NCBI GenBank assembly: GCA_963704025.1
Contig: CAVPGP010000005.1
Location: forward strand, 434,001 to 498,000
Direction: 5' to 3'
DNA length: 64,000 nt
From: CAVPGP01 sp963704025
GTDB taxonomy: Bacteria > Actinomycetota > Thermoleophilia > Gaiellales > Gaiellaceae
Each line of letters opens with the position of its first letter. The stretch's first letter is position 1. The notes under the pieces were generated by a model. The model searched no databases. It was not told the DNA's origin and saw only the letters and a list, made by a program, of their open reading frames with translations. The position numbers and the translations under genes were made by a program. Positions 8,897-17,267 of the stretch are shown in pieces.

Positions 8897-9474
8897 CTGA
8901 TTTCCGAGATCTCGTCGGCGACGAGCTGACGCCCGAGGAGGAGGCGAGGCTGAGTCACGTGCACGATCTGCTCGTCCAGGCGGGCCCTCCCCCGGAGCTG
9001 CCCCCGACGCTCGCGAGCCCCGAGCCGCCGGAAGGGGAGATCAAGGTCTACCCGCACCTGCCCCGCAGGCGGCGGGCCGCGGCCGTCCTGGTCGCCGCCG
9101 CCGTGGCTGCAATCGCCTTCGGCACGGGCTATCTCCTCGCCGACAACGGGGGCGGCGGCTTCGAGACGGACCGGCTGGTCGCGATGCGGCCGCCGTCCGG
9201 CGAGGGGCCGGCGCGCGCCTCGATCGCCGTCGGCCGGCAGGACAGCGCAGGCAACTGGCCGCTCCTCGTCCGGGTCACGAACCTGCCGAAGCAGCCGACG
9301 GGGCACTACTACGAGCTCTGGCTGACGACCGGCAAGCGGCGCCTCTCGTGCGGCACGTTCCGCATCAGCGGCAAGACGACGACGGTCTGGCTGAACGCGC
9401 CCTACAGTCTCAAGGGCGCCATGTGGGTGGTCACCGCCGACCGGGGCGCCCGGCCGCTGCTGACAACCACCTAG
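8893..9474 (+). CDS. Membrane anti-sigma factor, RskA-like C-terminus
   Basis: A 193-residue single-pass membrane protein that probably sequesters the upstream ECF sigma factor. The cytoplasmic N-terminus (TPEEEARLSHVHDLLVQAG) lacks the HxxxCxxC zinc motif. One membrane helix follows a basic stretch (AAAVLVAAAVAAIAFGTGYL, about residues 56-77). The outer domain ends YYELWLTTGKRRLSCGTF and MWVVTADRGARPLLTT, typical of anti-sigma-K (RskA) C-terminal domains. The GTG start overlaps the sigma stop, so the two are translationally coupled. Confidence 0.85.
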   Translation: MTDFRDLVGDELTPEEEARLSHVHDLLVQAGPPPELPPTLASPEPPEGEIKVYPHLPRRRRAAAVLVAAAVAAIAFGTGYLLADNGGGGFETDRLVAMRPPSGEGPARASIAVGRQDSAGNWPLLVRVTNLPKQPTGHYYELWLTTGKRRLSCGTFRISGKTTTVWLNAPYSLKGAMWVVTADRGARPLLTTT

Positions 9475-9483
9475 GACAGACGC

Positions 9484-9530
9484 TAGGGCCCGATCTCTAG
9501 GACCGATCTCTAGGGCCCGATCTCTAGGGC
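9484..9530. repeat. 14-bp tandem repeat covering the thyX 3' end
   Basis: The unit tagggcccgatctc occurs at 9484 and 9511. A 13-bp variant (taggaccgatctc) lies between them, and a fourth partial copy includes the thyX stop codon. Each full unit carries the palindrome GGGCCC. Confidence 0.8.
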
Positions 9531-10231
9531 CCGGTGCGGCCCGCTCTCACGAACGCGTCGTAGGTGACCGGCATCCGGTCGGCGAGGAACTGCTCGACGG
9601 CGTCGGCATAGCGGCGGATCTCCCGCTGCGCGGTCTCGGCGTTCCGGAGCGAGACGAAGTTCATCAGCGCGCGGGCGTTGACCGTCCAGTAGAACTCGGT
9701 GTAGGCGCCGACGGGCATCACCGAGCGGGCGAGCTCACGCGCGACGCCGGCCTCGACAAGCCGCTCGTACGTCGAGTACGCGGCGTCGTAGACCGCCTGG
9801 AGCTCCTCGCGCGTCTGCTCGGCCAGCTCCGGCGCGACGGGCTCGAACGAGTACGCGCCGGGCTTCCCCACCTGCGTTCGCACGTCCTCCGGCGCCGGCA
9901 CGTAGAAGTCGTCGGTCGCCTTCGCGTAGCGCATCGAGAACTCGTTGAACGAGCCGATCCGGTGCCGGAACCACTCGCGCGCCACGAAGATCGGGCTACG
10001 AACGTGAAAGCGAAACGCGTTGTGCTCGAACGGCGTCCCGTGGCGCTCGCGCAGCAGGAAGCGGATCAGGCCCTCGTCGGAGTCGTCCATCGCCTCCTTG
10101 CGTCGGGCGAAGCTGACGCGGGCCGCGTTGACGACCGAGAGATCCGACGCCATCGCGTCATCGAGCCGGACGAACCCGTGATCGAGGACGTTGATGCTGT
10201 TGTCGAGAATCACGTCGGTCAGGAGAGCCAT
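9524..10231 (-). CDS. thyX: Flavin-dependent thymidylate synthase ThyX
   Basis: ThyX makes dTMP from dUMP using methylene-tetrahydrofolate and FAD/NADPH. The 235-residue protein has the ThyX signature WFRHRIGSFNEFSMRYAK (residues 88-105). LRERHGTPFEHNAFRFHVRS and VGAYTEFYWTVNARALMNF also fit the family. A hexamer TAGCCT lies 10 nt before the ATG at 10231. No thyA is seen in this window. The 3' end carries a 14-bp tandem repeat that includes the stop codon. Confidence 0.96.
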   Translation of the reverse strand: MALLTDVILDNSINVLDHGFVRLDDAMASDLSVVNAARVSFARRKEAMDDSDEGLIRFLLRERHGTPFEHNAFRFHVRSPIFVAREWFRHRIGSFNEFSMRYAKATDDFYVPAPEDVRTQVGKPGAYSFEPVAPELAEQTREELQAVYDAAYSTYERLVEAGVARELARSVMPVGAYTEFYWTVNARALMNFVSLRNAETAQREIRRYADAVEQFLADRMPVTYDAFVRAGRTGP

Positions 10232-10279
10232 CGGCCGGCCGAGGCTACTCCTTCCCCCGGACGGTATATCGTCGGTTTC

Positions 10280-10651
10280 GTGCCCTCGCTCGACGCAATC
10301 GGGATCGTCACCGGGAATCTCGCAGAATCCCTGCGCTTCTACCAGCTGCTCGGCCTCGAGCCGCAGGGCGAGACCGGCGGTCACGTGGAGGCGAAGCTCT
10401 CCGGCGGGCTGCGGCTGATGTGGGACACGGAGGAGTTGATCCGACAGCTCGAGCCCGACTGGGAGCCGCCGGCGGGTGGCCATCGGCTGAGCCTCGCGTT
10501 CCTCTGCGAGGACGTCGACGCGACCTACGCGGCGGTCACGGCTGCCGGCTTCGAGGCTGCAAAGGAGCCCTGGGACGCCTTCTGGGGCCAGCGCTACGCC
10601 CAGGTGCGCGACCCCGACGGCAACACGGTCTCCCTCTTCGCACCGCTCTAG
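10280..10651 (+). CDS. VOC (glyoxalase/bleomycin-resistance) family protein
   Basis: A 123-residue single-repeat vicinal-oxygen-chelate protein. It shows the paired beta-alpha-beta layout: IGIVTGNLAESLRFYQLLGL at the N-terminus and AQVRDPDGNTVSLFAPL at the end, with a metal-site Glu-type C-terminal strand common to the family. The GTG start is 9 nt after TATATC. DUF72 follows 2 bp downstream, so they form an operon. The substrate cannot be named; options are a dioxygenase/isomerase or a binding protein. Confidence 0.85.
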   Translation: MPSLDAIGIVTGNLAESLRFYQLLGLEPQGETGGHVEAKLSGGLRLMWDTEELIRQLEPDWEPPAGGHRLSLAFLCEDVDATYAAVTAAGFEAAKEPWDAFWGQRYAQVRDPDGNTVSLFAPL

Positions 10652-10653
10652 CC

Positions 10654-11271
10654 ATGCTCCACATCGGCACGTCCGGCTGGTCGTACCCGACCTGGCGCGG
10701 GGGGTTCTACCCCGCCGATGCGAAGCCGGCCGAGTTCCTCCGCTTCTACGCGGAGCGATTCGACACGGTCGAGCTGAACACCACGGGCTACCGCCTCCCC
10801 GACGAGGCGCAGTTCGCCCGCTGGGCCGAGCAGGTGCCGCCCGGCTTCACATTCGCGCCGAAGCTTCCGGCCTACCGGCTGGACCGGATCGGCGTCTTCT
10901 TCGAGCGCGTGCGCCTGCTCGGCGACCGGCTCGGCCCGGTGCGGGTGCAGGTCCAGAACGCGCGCGACGACGGCTGGCTGTTGCTCCTGCTCGGCTCGGT
11001 CGACCCGTCGACGCCGATCGCACTCGACTTCCGCCACGACTCGTGGGCGGGTGTCGAGCTGCCCCGAGAGGTCGCGGTCGTCAACGACTTCGAGCGCGAC
11101 TCGGCGTTCCGCTACGTGCGCTTGCGTGAACCCCCGTACACGGACGACGAGCTCCGCGGCTGGGCCGAGCGGATCCGTGCGCAGGACGCGCCCGCCTACG
11201 TCTATCTCCGGCACGAGGACGAACCCTCGGCGCCCGCGTACGCAGAGCGGCTGCGAGAGCTCGCCGGCTGA
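10654..11271 (+). CDS. DUF72 family protein
   Basis: A 205-residue TIM-barrel-like protein of the DUF72/YecE family, function unknown. Family landmarks are HIGTSGWSYPTWRGGFYP at the N-terminus, FDTVELNTTGYRLPDEAQF, PPGFTFAPKLPAYR and AYVYLRHEDEPSAPAYAERL near the end. It starts 2 bp after the VOC gene stop and ends just before a strong hairpin at 11277. At 205 residues it is a little shorter than the usual 230-260. Confidence 0.9.
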   Translation: MLHIGTSGWSYPTWRGGFYPADAKPAEFLRFYAERFDTVELNTTGYRLPDEAQFARWAEQVPPGFTFAPKLPAYRLDRIGVFFERVRLLGDRLGPVRVQVQNARDDGWLLLLLGSVDPSTPIALDFRHDSWAGVELPREVAVVNDFERDSAFRYVRLREPPYTDDELRGWAERIRAQDAPAYVYLRHEDEPSAPAYAERLRELAG

Positions 11272-11276
11272 GCTTG

Positions 11277-11304
11277 GGGCTCCCGCGGCCGCCCGCGGGA
11301 GCCC
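11277..11304. terminator. Strong hairpin between convergent genes
   Basis: GGGCTCCCGCGG (11277-11288) pairs perfectly with CCGCGGGAGCCC (11293-11304) across a 4-nt loop. It sits 5 bp after the DUF72 stop and 15 bp from the stop of the convergent His-rich gene, so it could serve both. There is no U-tract. Confidence 0.7.
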
Positions 11305-11319
11305 TGCACCCGGGTCCTC

Positions 11320-11754
11320 CTAGCGGTGCTTCTCCTTGTCCCCGCCGTGGCCGTCGTGGCCGTCGTGGTCGTCGCCGCCGTGAGCCTTGCGCTCGGACGA
11401 GACGACAGACGTCGAGCCCTCGTGACTCTTCGCCTCGTGACCCTTCGCCTCGTGACCCTTCCCTTCGTGCTTCCCGTGCTTGCGCCGGTGGTCGGCGCAC
11501 GGGCCGAGGGCGTCGTGGTGGCGCTTGTGGCCCTTGAAGGCGTGACGGGAGACCATGATCGTCTTGCCCTTGTGGCAGATGACGATCTTCTTCCCGTACT
11601 GGTCGCCGGCCGGGCCGTACTGGTGGCCGCCGGGCCCGTACTGGTACTGGCTCGACGATGGGGTCGTCGAGGCCGCCTGTCCGAGCGCGGCGAGCGAGAC
11701 CATCAGGGTTGCCGCGAAGATCGCTGCGGCAACGGTCTTTGCGGTGAGCTTCAA
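11320..11754 (-). CDS. Small secreted His-rich protein
   Basis: A 144-residue predicted secreted protein of no named family. A signal peptide (MKLTAKTVAAAIFAATLMVS) is followed by a YQYGPGGHQYGPAGDQYG repeat. A short conserved-looking core follows, KIVICHKGKTIMVSRHAFKG, with Cys, His and a later GPC. The tail is very His/Lys/Glu-rich (GHEAKGHEAKSHEG, DDHDGHDGHGGD) and could bind metal. The TTG start overlaps the upstream O-antigen ligase stop by 4 bp and has an AGGAGG site 6 nt before it, so translation is coupled. Confidence 0.72.
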   Translation of the reverse strand: MKLTAKTVAAAIFAATLMVSLAALGQAASTTPSSSQYQYGPGGHQYGPAGDQYGKKIVICHKGKTIMVSRHAFKGHKRHHDALGPCADHRRKHGKHEGKGHEAKGHEAKSHEGSTSVVSSERKAHGGDDHDGHDGHGGDKEKHR

Positions 11755-13190
11755 GTCCGTTCCTCCTGGGCTGGGGATTCACTCATCAGATGCACGCCGC
11801 GCCCCGATCTTGCGGTGTCCTCTTCAATCAACCTCGATCGAGGGAGTGGCGCGACGAGCACGGCCGCCGCAATCAGGCCGGCCAGGGTGACCGCCGGCAT
11901 CTCCCAGTCCCAGTCGACGGCCGCGTGGAGAAGGAAGGCGGTGTAGGCAGACGCGGCGACGGCGACGAGGGGCGAGCCTCGGCGGCGCACTGCGCCGGCC
12001 AATGGGACTGCGAGCGCACCGAGGAGCAGAAGCAGCCCGACCGCCCCCTGCTCCGCGAAGGTCTCCAGGTAGAGGCTGTGTGCGTCGCGGACGTCGACGT
12101 CGATCGGCCGCTCGTCCTGCCACCACAGCTCGAAGGTGCCGGCGCCCGAGCCGACGATCGGGTTCGCCTCGATCTCGTGCCAGGCCACTCGCCAGTACTC
12201 GGGCCGGTCCCCGGCGGCGCTGCGCGCTCGGCCGGCTGCGGCGGTGCCGGCGACGAGCGCCGCCGCGGCGATGACAACCGCGACGGCGACTAGAGCGGCT
12301 GCGCGCCGCCGGAAGAGCGGCTCGAGGCGCGGTGCCGACCGCACCAGCAGGGCGCCGGAGATCGCGAGCAGCACGAGCGCGACGGCGAGCAGGCGTCCCT
12401 GCCGCTGCGCCTCTCCGAGCGGCCCGAGCTCGCGCCGAAGCGCGTCCGCCTGCAGCGCGAGCGCGGCCGCCGCGGCCGTCGGAATGAGTACGAGCGCGGC
12501 TCCGGCAGCCGTCCGGGCTCGGGCCGGCGCCAGCGCCAGCCCTGCGAGCCCGCCCAGCCCGGCCGCGAGCCAGGCTCCCCGGCTGTCCGTGAGCGCCAGC
12601 ACTGCGGCGAGCGGCGGGGCCAGCGCCGCGCCCGCCGCGCGGACCCGACCGTCCCGGCTGGTCGCAGCAACGCCCACGGCGACGAGCAGTGTCATCGCAG
12701 CGAGGATTCCGAGTGCGTTCGCATAGCCGAGCGGCTTGGCGAGCAGCGTCCCTTCGAACGGATCGAAGCGCAGCGGCTCGTCCGGGAAGAGCCGGCGGCC
12801 GAGCGAGTCGAGACAGACGAGCGTCGACCCGGCGAGGAGCCCGGCGAGGAGGAGCGTCGCGTCCAGCCGCGCGAGGAGGGCGAGCGCCGCGACGGCCGCG
12901 AGGTAGACGAGCGCGCGCTCGCCCTCGCGGAGCGAGGCCGAGCCGTCCTCGGACCAGATCGAGGTGAGCGCGATCCACCCGGTGAGAAGCGCCCAGGACA
13001 GGAGCCACGCGAGTGCGAGGCGGTCGAGCCCCGGCCCGGCGACGAGTGCCGCGAACCCCGCGAGGCACGCAAAGGCGATGATCGCCGGAGCCCACGAGCT
13101 CCGGAAGTAGCCGCCGTCCGCAAAGGCGAGAGCCGGCAGCACGACGGCGCCGGGCACGAGCGCCAGCAGCCTCTCTGGGCGGATCGGCAC
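11751..13190 (-). CDS. O-antigen ligase-like membrane protein
   Basis: A 479-residue polytopic membrane protein (about 10-12 helices) of the Wzy/WaaL (O-antigen ligase) superfamily. The diagnostic periplasmic-loop pattern is present: ANPIVGSGAGTFELWW followed by RDAHSLYLETFAEQGAVGLL. In Gram-positive actinobacteria such proteins join or polymerise cell-surface glycans; the exact substrate is unknown. The GTG start lies 6 nt after TAGGCT, which suggests a leaderless mRNA. It is coupled to the His-rich secreted gene downstream. A second family member lies at 40876. Confidence 0.85.
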   Translation of the reverse strand: MPIRPERLLALVPGAVVLPALAFADGGYFRSSWAPAIIAFACLAGFAALVAGPGLDRLALAWLLSWALLTGWIALTSIWSEDGSASLREGERALVYLAAVAALALLARLDATLLLAGLLAGSTLVCLDSLGRRLFPDEPLRFDPFEGTLLAKPLGYANALGILAAMTLLVAVGVAATSRDGRVRAAGAALAPPLAAVLALTDSRGAWLAAGLGGLAGLALAPARARTAAGAALVLIPTAAAAALALQADALRRELGPLGEAQRQGRLLAVALVLLAISGALLVRSAPRLEPLFRRRAAALVAVAVVIAAAALVAGTAAAGRARSAAGDRPEYWRVAWHEIEANPIVGSGAGTFELWWQDERPIDVDVRDAHSLYLETFAEQGAVGLLLLLGALAVPLAGAVRRRGSPLVAVAASAYTAFLLHAAVDWDWEMPAVTLAGLIAAAVLVAPLPRSRLIEEDTARSGRGVHLMSESPAQEERT

Positions 13191-13196
13191 CCCCCG

Positions 13197-13202
13197 AGCC
13201 TA
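13197..13202 (-). promoter_or_regulatory. Leaderless-type -10 hexamer for the O-antigen ligase gene
   Basis: TAGGCT on the minus strand ends exactly 6 nt before the GTG at 13190, the spacing expected when transcription starts at the start codon. Confidence 0.6.
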
Positions 13203-13283
13203 CGTCCCGCCCCGGCGGTGGATCGTCCTGAGGAGGGAGCAGGGATCATGCTCCCGGCCGACGAATTGTGCAGGCCCCTCCCC

Positions 13284-13289
13284 TACGCT
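13284..13289 (+). promoter_or_regulatory. Leaderless-type -10 hexamer for the 27-residue ORF
   Basis: TACGCT ends 6 nt before the ATG at 13296. Confidence 0.55.
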
Positions 13290-13295
13290 GAACCC

Positions 13296-13379
13296 ATGTC
13301 CACGACGCTCGCCACCCTCATCGGGCTCCTGCCCTTCGCCTCGCTCACCGGCGCGCTCGCCTGGATGTCGCGGCAGTAA
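13296..13379 (+). CDS. Candidate 27-residue membrane peptide
   Basis: A very short ORF starting MSTTLATLIGLLPFASL and ending LAWMSRQ. It is almost one continuous hydrophobic helix with a basic end, like known small membrane proteins. Support comes from the TACGCT hexamer exactly 6 nt upstream, the same layout as many genes here, and from its place alone between two converging or diverging neighbours. The function is unknown. Against it, an ORF this short can occur by chance. Confidence 0.45.
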   Translation: MSTTLATLIGLLPFASLTGALAWMSRQ

Positions 13380-13383
13380 GAAG

Positions 13384-14562
13384 CTAGTGCGCCGCGGCGG
13401 CGCCGAGGTGCCGCTCGTACGCGCCCGACTCGACGATCTCGAGCGCCTGCGCGATCGCGTGCCGCAGCTCGTCCTCGGTGTTGAAGAAATGCGGGCCGAA
13501 GCGAATGCCGGCGTCGGGCCGCTGGTCGCAGATGATCCCGCGCTCGCCCAGCTCTCGCTGCACCCCGGCGAACTCCGGCGTCCGGAAGACGACCGAGCCG
13601 CCGCGGCGCGCCGGGTCACGGGGGCTCGTCAGCTCGAATCCGGCCTGGTCGACGAGCTGGACGAGCAGGGCGGTGAGCGCCATCGAGCGGAGCCTGATCC
13701 GCTCGACCCCCACCTCCTCGATGACCGAATAGCCGGGCATGGCGGCGAAGTGGGCCGGGACGTTCGGTGTTCCGGAGAGGAACCTGGCCGCCCCGTCCGC
13801 GTAGCTCATCGCAGGCTCGAACGCGAACGGACGCGCGTGCGCCTGCCAGCCGGCGAACGCAGGCTCGAGCCGCTCCGCGAGGTCCGGCCGCACGTAGAGC
13901 CAGCCGTTACCCGGCCCGCCGAGCAGCCACTTGACGGAGCCGCCCACGGCGAAGTCGACCCCGAGCGACGTCACGTCCAGCGGCACGACGCCGGCCGACT
14001 GGTAGCAGTCCAGGACGACGTACGCGCCCGCCTCGTGCGCACGCTGGATCACCGCGTCGACGTCCTGGATCTCCCCGGTCTTGTAGAGGACGTGGCTGAT
14101 CGGGACCAGCAGCGTCCGCTCGTCGATGGCGTCCGCAACCGCCTCGTCGTCCTCGCAGACGACCACCTCGGCGCCGCGCCGCGCCTGCGCCTGCTGCACA
14201 TAGCGCACACTCGGAAAGAGCCCCTCCTCGAACACGATCCGGTTCCGGTTGCCCGCGAAGGAGAAGCACGAGAGCACGACCTCCTCGGCCACGGTCACGT
14301 TCTGGTGCATCACCGTCGACCCGGCAGGCGCGCCGATGATCCTGCCGACCTGGTCGCCGAGGGTGATCGGCAGGTCCCACCACCCCTCGGCCCACGCGCG
14401 GACGCCCCGCTCGCGCCACATGCGCGCGTACTCGGCGAGCCGCTCCTCCACGTCGCGGTGCATGGGCCCCAGCGAATGGCTGATCAGATAGGTCGCCTCG
14501 CCGAGGATCGGGAAGCGGTCGCGATAGGCGAGCAGGTCATCCACGCGGCCGGGATCCTCCAC
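13384..14562 (-). CDS. Kynureninase-like PLP enzyme (aminotransferase class V fold)
   Basis: A 392-residue fold-type I PLP enzyme. YVVLDCYQSAGVVPLDVTSL provides the cofactor Asp region. GGSVKWLLGGPGNGWLYVRP holds the Schiff-base Lys in the spacing of kynureninases (SxKYLxxGPG). It could hydrolyse kynurenine to anthranilate or act as a related cysteine-lyase-type enzyme. RidA follows 44 bp after the stop, which fits PLP chemistry that releases reactive enamines. The GTG start is 6 nt after TAGGCT. No other tryptophan-degradation gene is adjacent. Confidence 0.83.
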   Translation of the reverse strand: MEDPGRVDDLLAYRDRFPILGEATYLISHSLGPMHRDVEERLAEYARMWRERGVRAWAEGWWDLPITLGDQVGRIIGAPAGSTVMHQNVTVAEEVVLSCFSFAGNRNRIVFEEGLFPSVRYVQQAQARRGAEVVVCEDDEAVADAIDERTLLVPISHVLYKTGEIQDVDAVIQRAHEAGAYVVLDCYQSAGVVPLDVTSLGVDFAVGGSVKWLLGGPGNGWLYVRPDLAERLEPAFAGWQAHARPFAFEPAMSYADGAARFLSGTPNVPAHFAAMPGYSVIEEVGVERIRLRSMALTALLVQLVDQAGFELTSPRDPARRGGSVVFRTPEFAGVQRELGERGIICDQRPDAGIRFGPHFFNTEDELRHAIAQALEIVESGAYERHLGAAAAH

Positions 14563-14568
14563 GAGCGC

Positions 14569-14574
14569 AGCCTA
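14569..14574 (-). promoter_or_regulatory. Leaderless-type -10 hexamer for the kynureninase-like gene
   Basis: TAGGCT (minus strand) ends 6 nt before the GTG at 14562. Confidence 0.6.
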
Positions 14575-14606
14575 GCGCCGCCCGCCGCGGCGCTGCCCTG
14601 CCTCGA

Positions 14607-15059
14607 TCAGCGCACCGCGACGGTCGCCTCGACCTCGACCGGGATTCCAGAGGGAAGCTCCGAGACGCCGATCGCGCTGCGCGCGCAGAGGCCCCGCTCC
14701 TCGCCCCAGAGCTGGACGATCAGCTCGCTGAAGCCGTTCGCGACCGCAGGCTGCTCGCCGAATCCCGGCGCCGAGCGGACGAAGCAGAGCACCTTCACCC
14801 AGCGGTCGACGGCATCGAGCGTGCCGAAGGCGTCCAGGATCCGGCGGAGGAGCAGCAGCCCGGTCTGGCGGGCGGCGAGGTAGCCCTCCTCGACCGTCAT
14901 GCTGCCGCCCACCGCACCGCTGACGCCGATCGGGCCCATGCCCGAGAGGTAGGCGAGCCCGCCGTGCACGTGGACGCCGACGAGCGCCGGCTTGAACGGC
15001 ATGGCGGGGATCTCCGGTATCTCCAGCCCGAGCTCGCGGACACGTTCATCGACCGACAT
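14607..15059 (-). CDS. RidA/YjgF/YER057c family protein
   Basis: A 150-residue RidA-like protein; the family deaminates reactive enamine/imine intermediates from PLP enzymes. Family landmarks are VGVHVHGGLAYLSGMGPIGV, YLAARQTGLLLLRRILDAFG and PVEVEATVAV at the end. The classic active-site Arg seen in RidA (R105 in the canonical numbering) is not obvious, so it may belong to a Rid2-7-like branch. Its start overlaps the end of the CopC-CopD gene by 14 bp, so it is the last gene of that operon. Confidence 0.87.
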   Translation of the reverse strand: MSVDERVRELGLEIPEIPAMPFKPALVGVHVHGGLAYLSGMGPIGVSGAVGGSMTVEEGYLAARQTGLLLLRRILDAFGTLDAVDRWVKVLCFVRSAPGFGEQPAVANGFSELIVQLWGEERGLCARSAIGVSELPSGIPVEVEATVAVR

Positions 15060-16357
15060 CGACCGCCTGCACTTTGTCAGGACCAGGTGCCGCGGGCGGC
15101 TTCGAGTCGACGAGCACCGCCGCCGCCAGCAGGATCGCGACGCCCACGAGGCTCTCGCCGAGCAGGCTCTTCGACATCTTCCCGAGCGGGAAGCCCGGCC
15201 GGGTGATCGCCGGCCGCACCACGAAATGGTGGAATGCGCCCCAGAGGAGCGCCACCGACACGAGCGAGAGCTTCACCAGCAGCACCCGCCCGTACGACGC
15301 GTTCCAGAGATCGGAGAGCTGGGGCAGCCGCAGCAGCGAGAGGTAGAAGCCGGCGAGGACGAGCAGCCCGACGAGCACGGTCGCCAGCCGCGAGAAGCGG
15401 AGGAACGCCGCCCGGCGCAGCTCCGGCGCCAGCGGCCAGACGCAGATCACGAGCGTCAGCAGCCCGCCCAGCCAGAGACACGCGGCCGAGAGGTGCACCC
15501 AGTCCGCCAGCTGCGAGAGCCAGGAGGAGCCCCGGTCGACAGCGGAGTGACCCGAGAGCGAGAGCCCCGACGCGAAGCCGAGCGAGACAGCGAACGCGCC
15601 CCAGAGCAGGTCGGTCCGGTCGAAGAGCCACGCGAGGAAGAGCAGGGCCGCCACGAGCGCGTATCCGAGCGTCATCGCTACGAACGCGTGGCCGAAGCGC
15701 GTCCCGCCGGAGATCGGCGACAGGTCGCCGTAGAGGAGATCGCCGAACGGCAGCTGCAGCGCGTCGTCGGCGCGCAGCAGGAACGCCACGATCCCGACCT
15801 CGAGCACGGCGACGACGCCGATCCCGGTCAGGAGCGCAAGGCGCTGCTCCAGCGCCCGCGGCAGCGGCAGCCCGCGCAGCACGAGCAGCCGCATCCCCAG
15901 GCCGCCGATCAGAAGCGCCAGGGCCAGGAAGTACGCCCAGCGGACGACGTGCTCCGCCCGCGTCGGCCCGGAGGCCCCGTACGCCTCGGTCGGCAGCGGA
16001 GCCTCGGCCCTGACGCCGAAGGTGAACACGCCGGCGACCGTGTGGCTGTCCGCGGAGGTCGCGTGCCAGCGGACGGTGTACGGGCCGCGCGCGAGCCGCC
16101 GGAGCGGCGCCGCGATCACGCGGCCGTCCTCGAGCGAGATGGTCGCCTCGGAGACGACCTTCCCCTGGGCCGTCGATGACGGTGATCGCAGGCAGGTCGA
16201 CCGCCTGGTCGAACCGGAGCACGACCTCGCGCGGCGCCGTCTCGAGCCGCTGGCGGAAGTCCGGCGACGTCGAGCGCAGGGTCGCGTGTGCGAGGGCGTG
16301 TGCGGGCAGCGCCAGCACGACGAGCGCCGCGACGACTCCGGGGGCAAGGCGCCTCAT
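15046..16357 (-). CDS. CopC-CopD fusion copper transport/resistance protein, apparent frameshift
   Basis: A YcnJ-like fusion of about 436 residues. It has a signal peptide (MRRLAPGVVAALVVLALPAH), then a CopC-like domain beginning HATLRSTSPDF with the N-terminal His typical of Cu(II) binding. An 8-9 helix CopD domain follows (ADWVHLSAACLWLGGLLTLV, GYALVAALLFLAWLF). The reading frame breaks within the CopC domain: ITVID joins AQGKVVSEATISLEDG after removal of one base at 16171. The role is copper uptake or tolerance at the membrane. Its ATG overlaps the upstream membrane-protein stop (ATGA). Confidence 0.87.
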
Positions 16358-16939
16358 CGGTGCGGCTCCCCTGCGAGAGGCGACAGGTGACCGAAGATGG
16401 GCGCCGTGTCCCGGTCGCTGAAGAGCAGCACCGAGAGGACGACGAAGATGAGCGCGAAGCCGGCGGCAAGTCCGGGCGAGCGCGGCCGGAACACCCGCAG
16501 GAACGGGATGATCGCGGCCACGAGCAGCCACCAGCCGACGGCGTGGTGCAGGAACGCCGAGCGCGAGAAGAGCCACGGGTTCTGCTCGTGGACGAGGAAG
16601 GCCGCGCCCGAGACGGCGAGCGCCAGCGGGACGAGCAGGTGCCAGCAGCCGGTTCTGGAGCTTCCCGCGCACCAGCGCGAGCTCTGCGGCGCCCGCGGCC
16701 ATCATCGTCTGGGCCCAGGCGCCGTGGGCGAGCATGTGGATGGCCGAGTTCGTGTAGAAGGCCATCACGGGCCACATGAGCACGCCCATGGCGAACGCCA
16801 GCCCGGGCCACAGGTAGGCGCGCCAGCGCCGCCTGCCCCAGATCTCGTCGCCGACGAGCGCCTGCGCGAGCAGGCAGAGCGCGAGCAGGAGGAAGCCGGC
16901 TCCGAAGAGCCAGTGCACCATCTCAGCCGGCGGCTGCAT
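16354..16939 (-). CDS. Polytopic membrane protein of the copper operon, apparent frameshift
   Basis: About 195 residues with roughly six membrane helices. The N-terminal part is VHWLFGAGFLLLALCLLAQA and IWGRRRWRAYLWPGLAFAMG. After GKLQN the frame shifts (about 16648) to CWHLLVPLALAVSGAAFLVH, and it ends at 16354, overlapping the CopC-CopD start by 4 bp. His and Met are frequent in the loops (AIHMLAHGAW), which might suit metal handling. I do not recognise the family. ATG 16939 has a GGAGG site; ATG 16921 is an alternative. Confidence 0.65.
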
Positions 16940-17207
16940 CGTCCTCCGCCTCCTCGAGATCCTCCACGAGCCCCGGCACGACGAGGAGCGCGAAGGCGAG
17001 GCCGACCGCGATCACCAAGAGCGGCGGCTGGATCGCCAGCCACCAGAACCCCTGTCCCCGTGGATGCAGGAGCGTGATCCGTTCGGGCTGCAGGAACGCC
17101 CAGGCGACGCCGGCTCCGACGGCCAGCGGCCCGAGCGCCTTGACGGCGACGGCTCGCGCGGAGCGGGTACGCCGTTGCGCGGCCTCGATTGCGAACTGAG
17201 TGTCCAT
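16923..17207 (-). CDS. 94-residue two-helix membrane protein
   Basis: A small protein starting MDTQFAIEAAQRRTRSARA, with two hydrophobic segments (ALGPLAVGAGVAWAFLQ and AIQPPLLVIAVGLAFALLVV) and an acidic C-terminus (EDLEEAEDDAAAG). The ATG at 17207 follows a GGGAGG site. Its end overlaps the next gene by 17 bp, so it belongs to the copper-related operon. No family is recognised. Confidence 0.7.
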   Translation of the reverse strand: MDTQFAIEAAQRRTRSARAVAVKALGPLAVGAGVAWAFLQPERITLLHPRGQGFWWLAIQPPLLVIAVGLAFALLVVPGLVEDLEEAEDDAAAG

Positions 17208-17267
17208 GGTCCTCCCGTCTTGTCGAACGCCGACACGACTGCCGCGGACGGGGGGTGCTGCCCGCGG

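Noticed and set aside
9484..9530. CRISPR-like repeat
   Set aside because: Units are 14 bp and directly adjacent, without spacers, and no cas gene is present.
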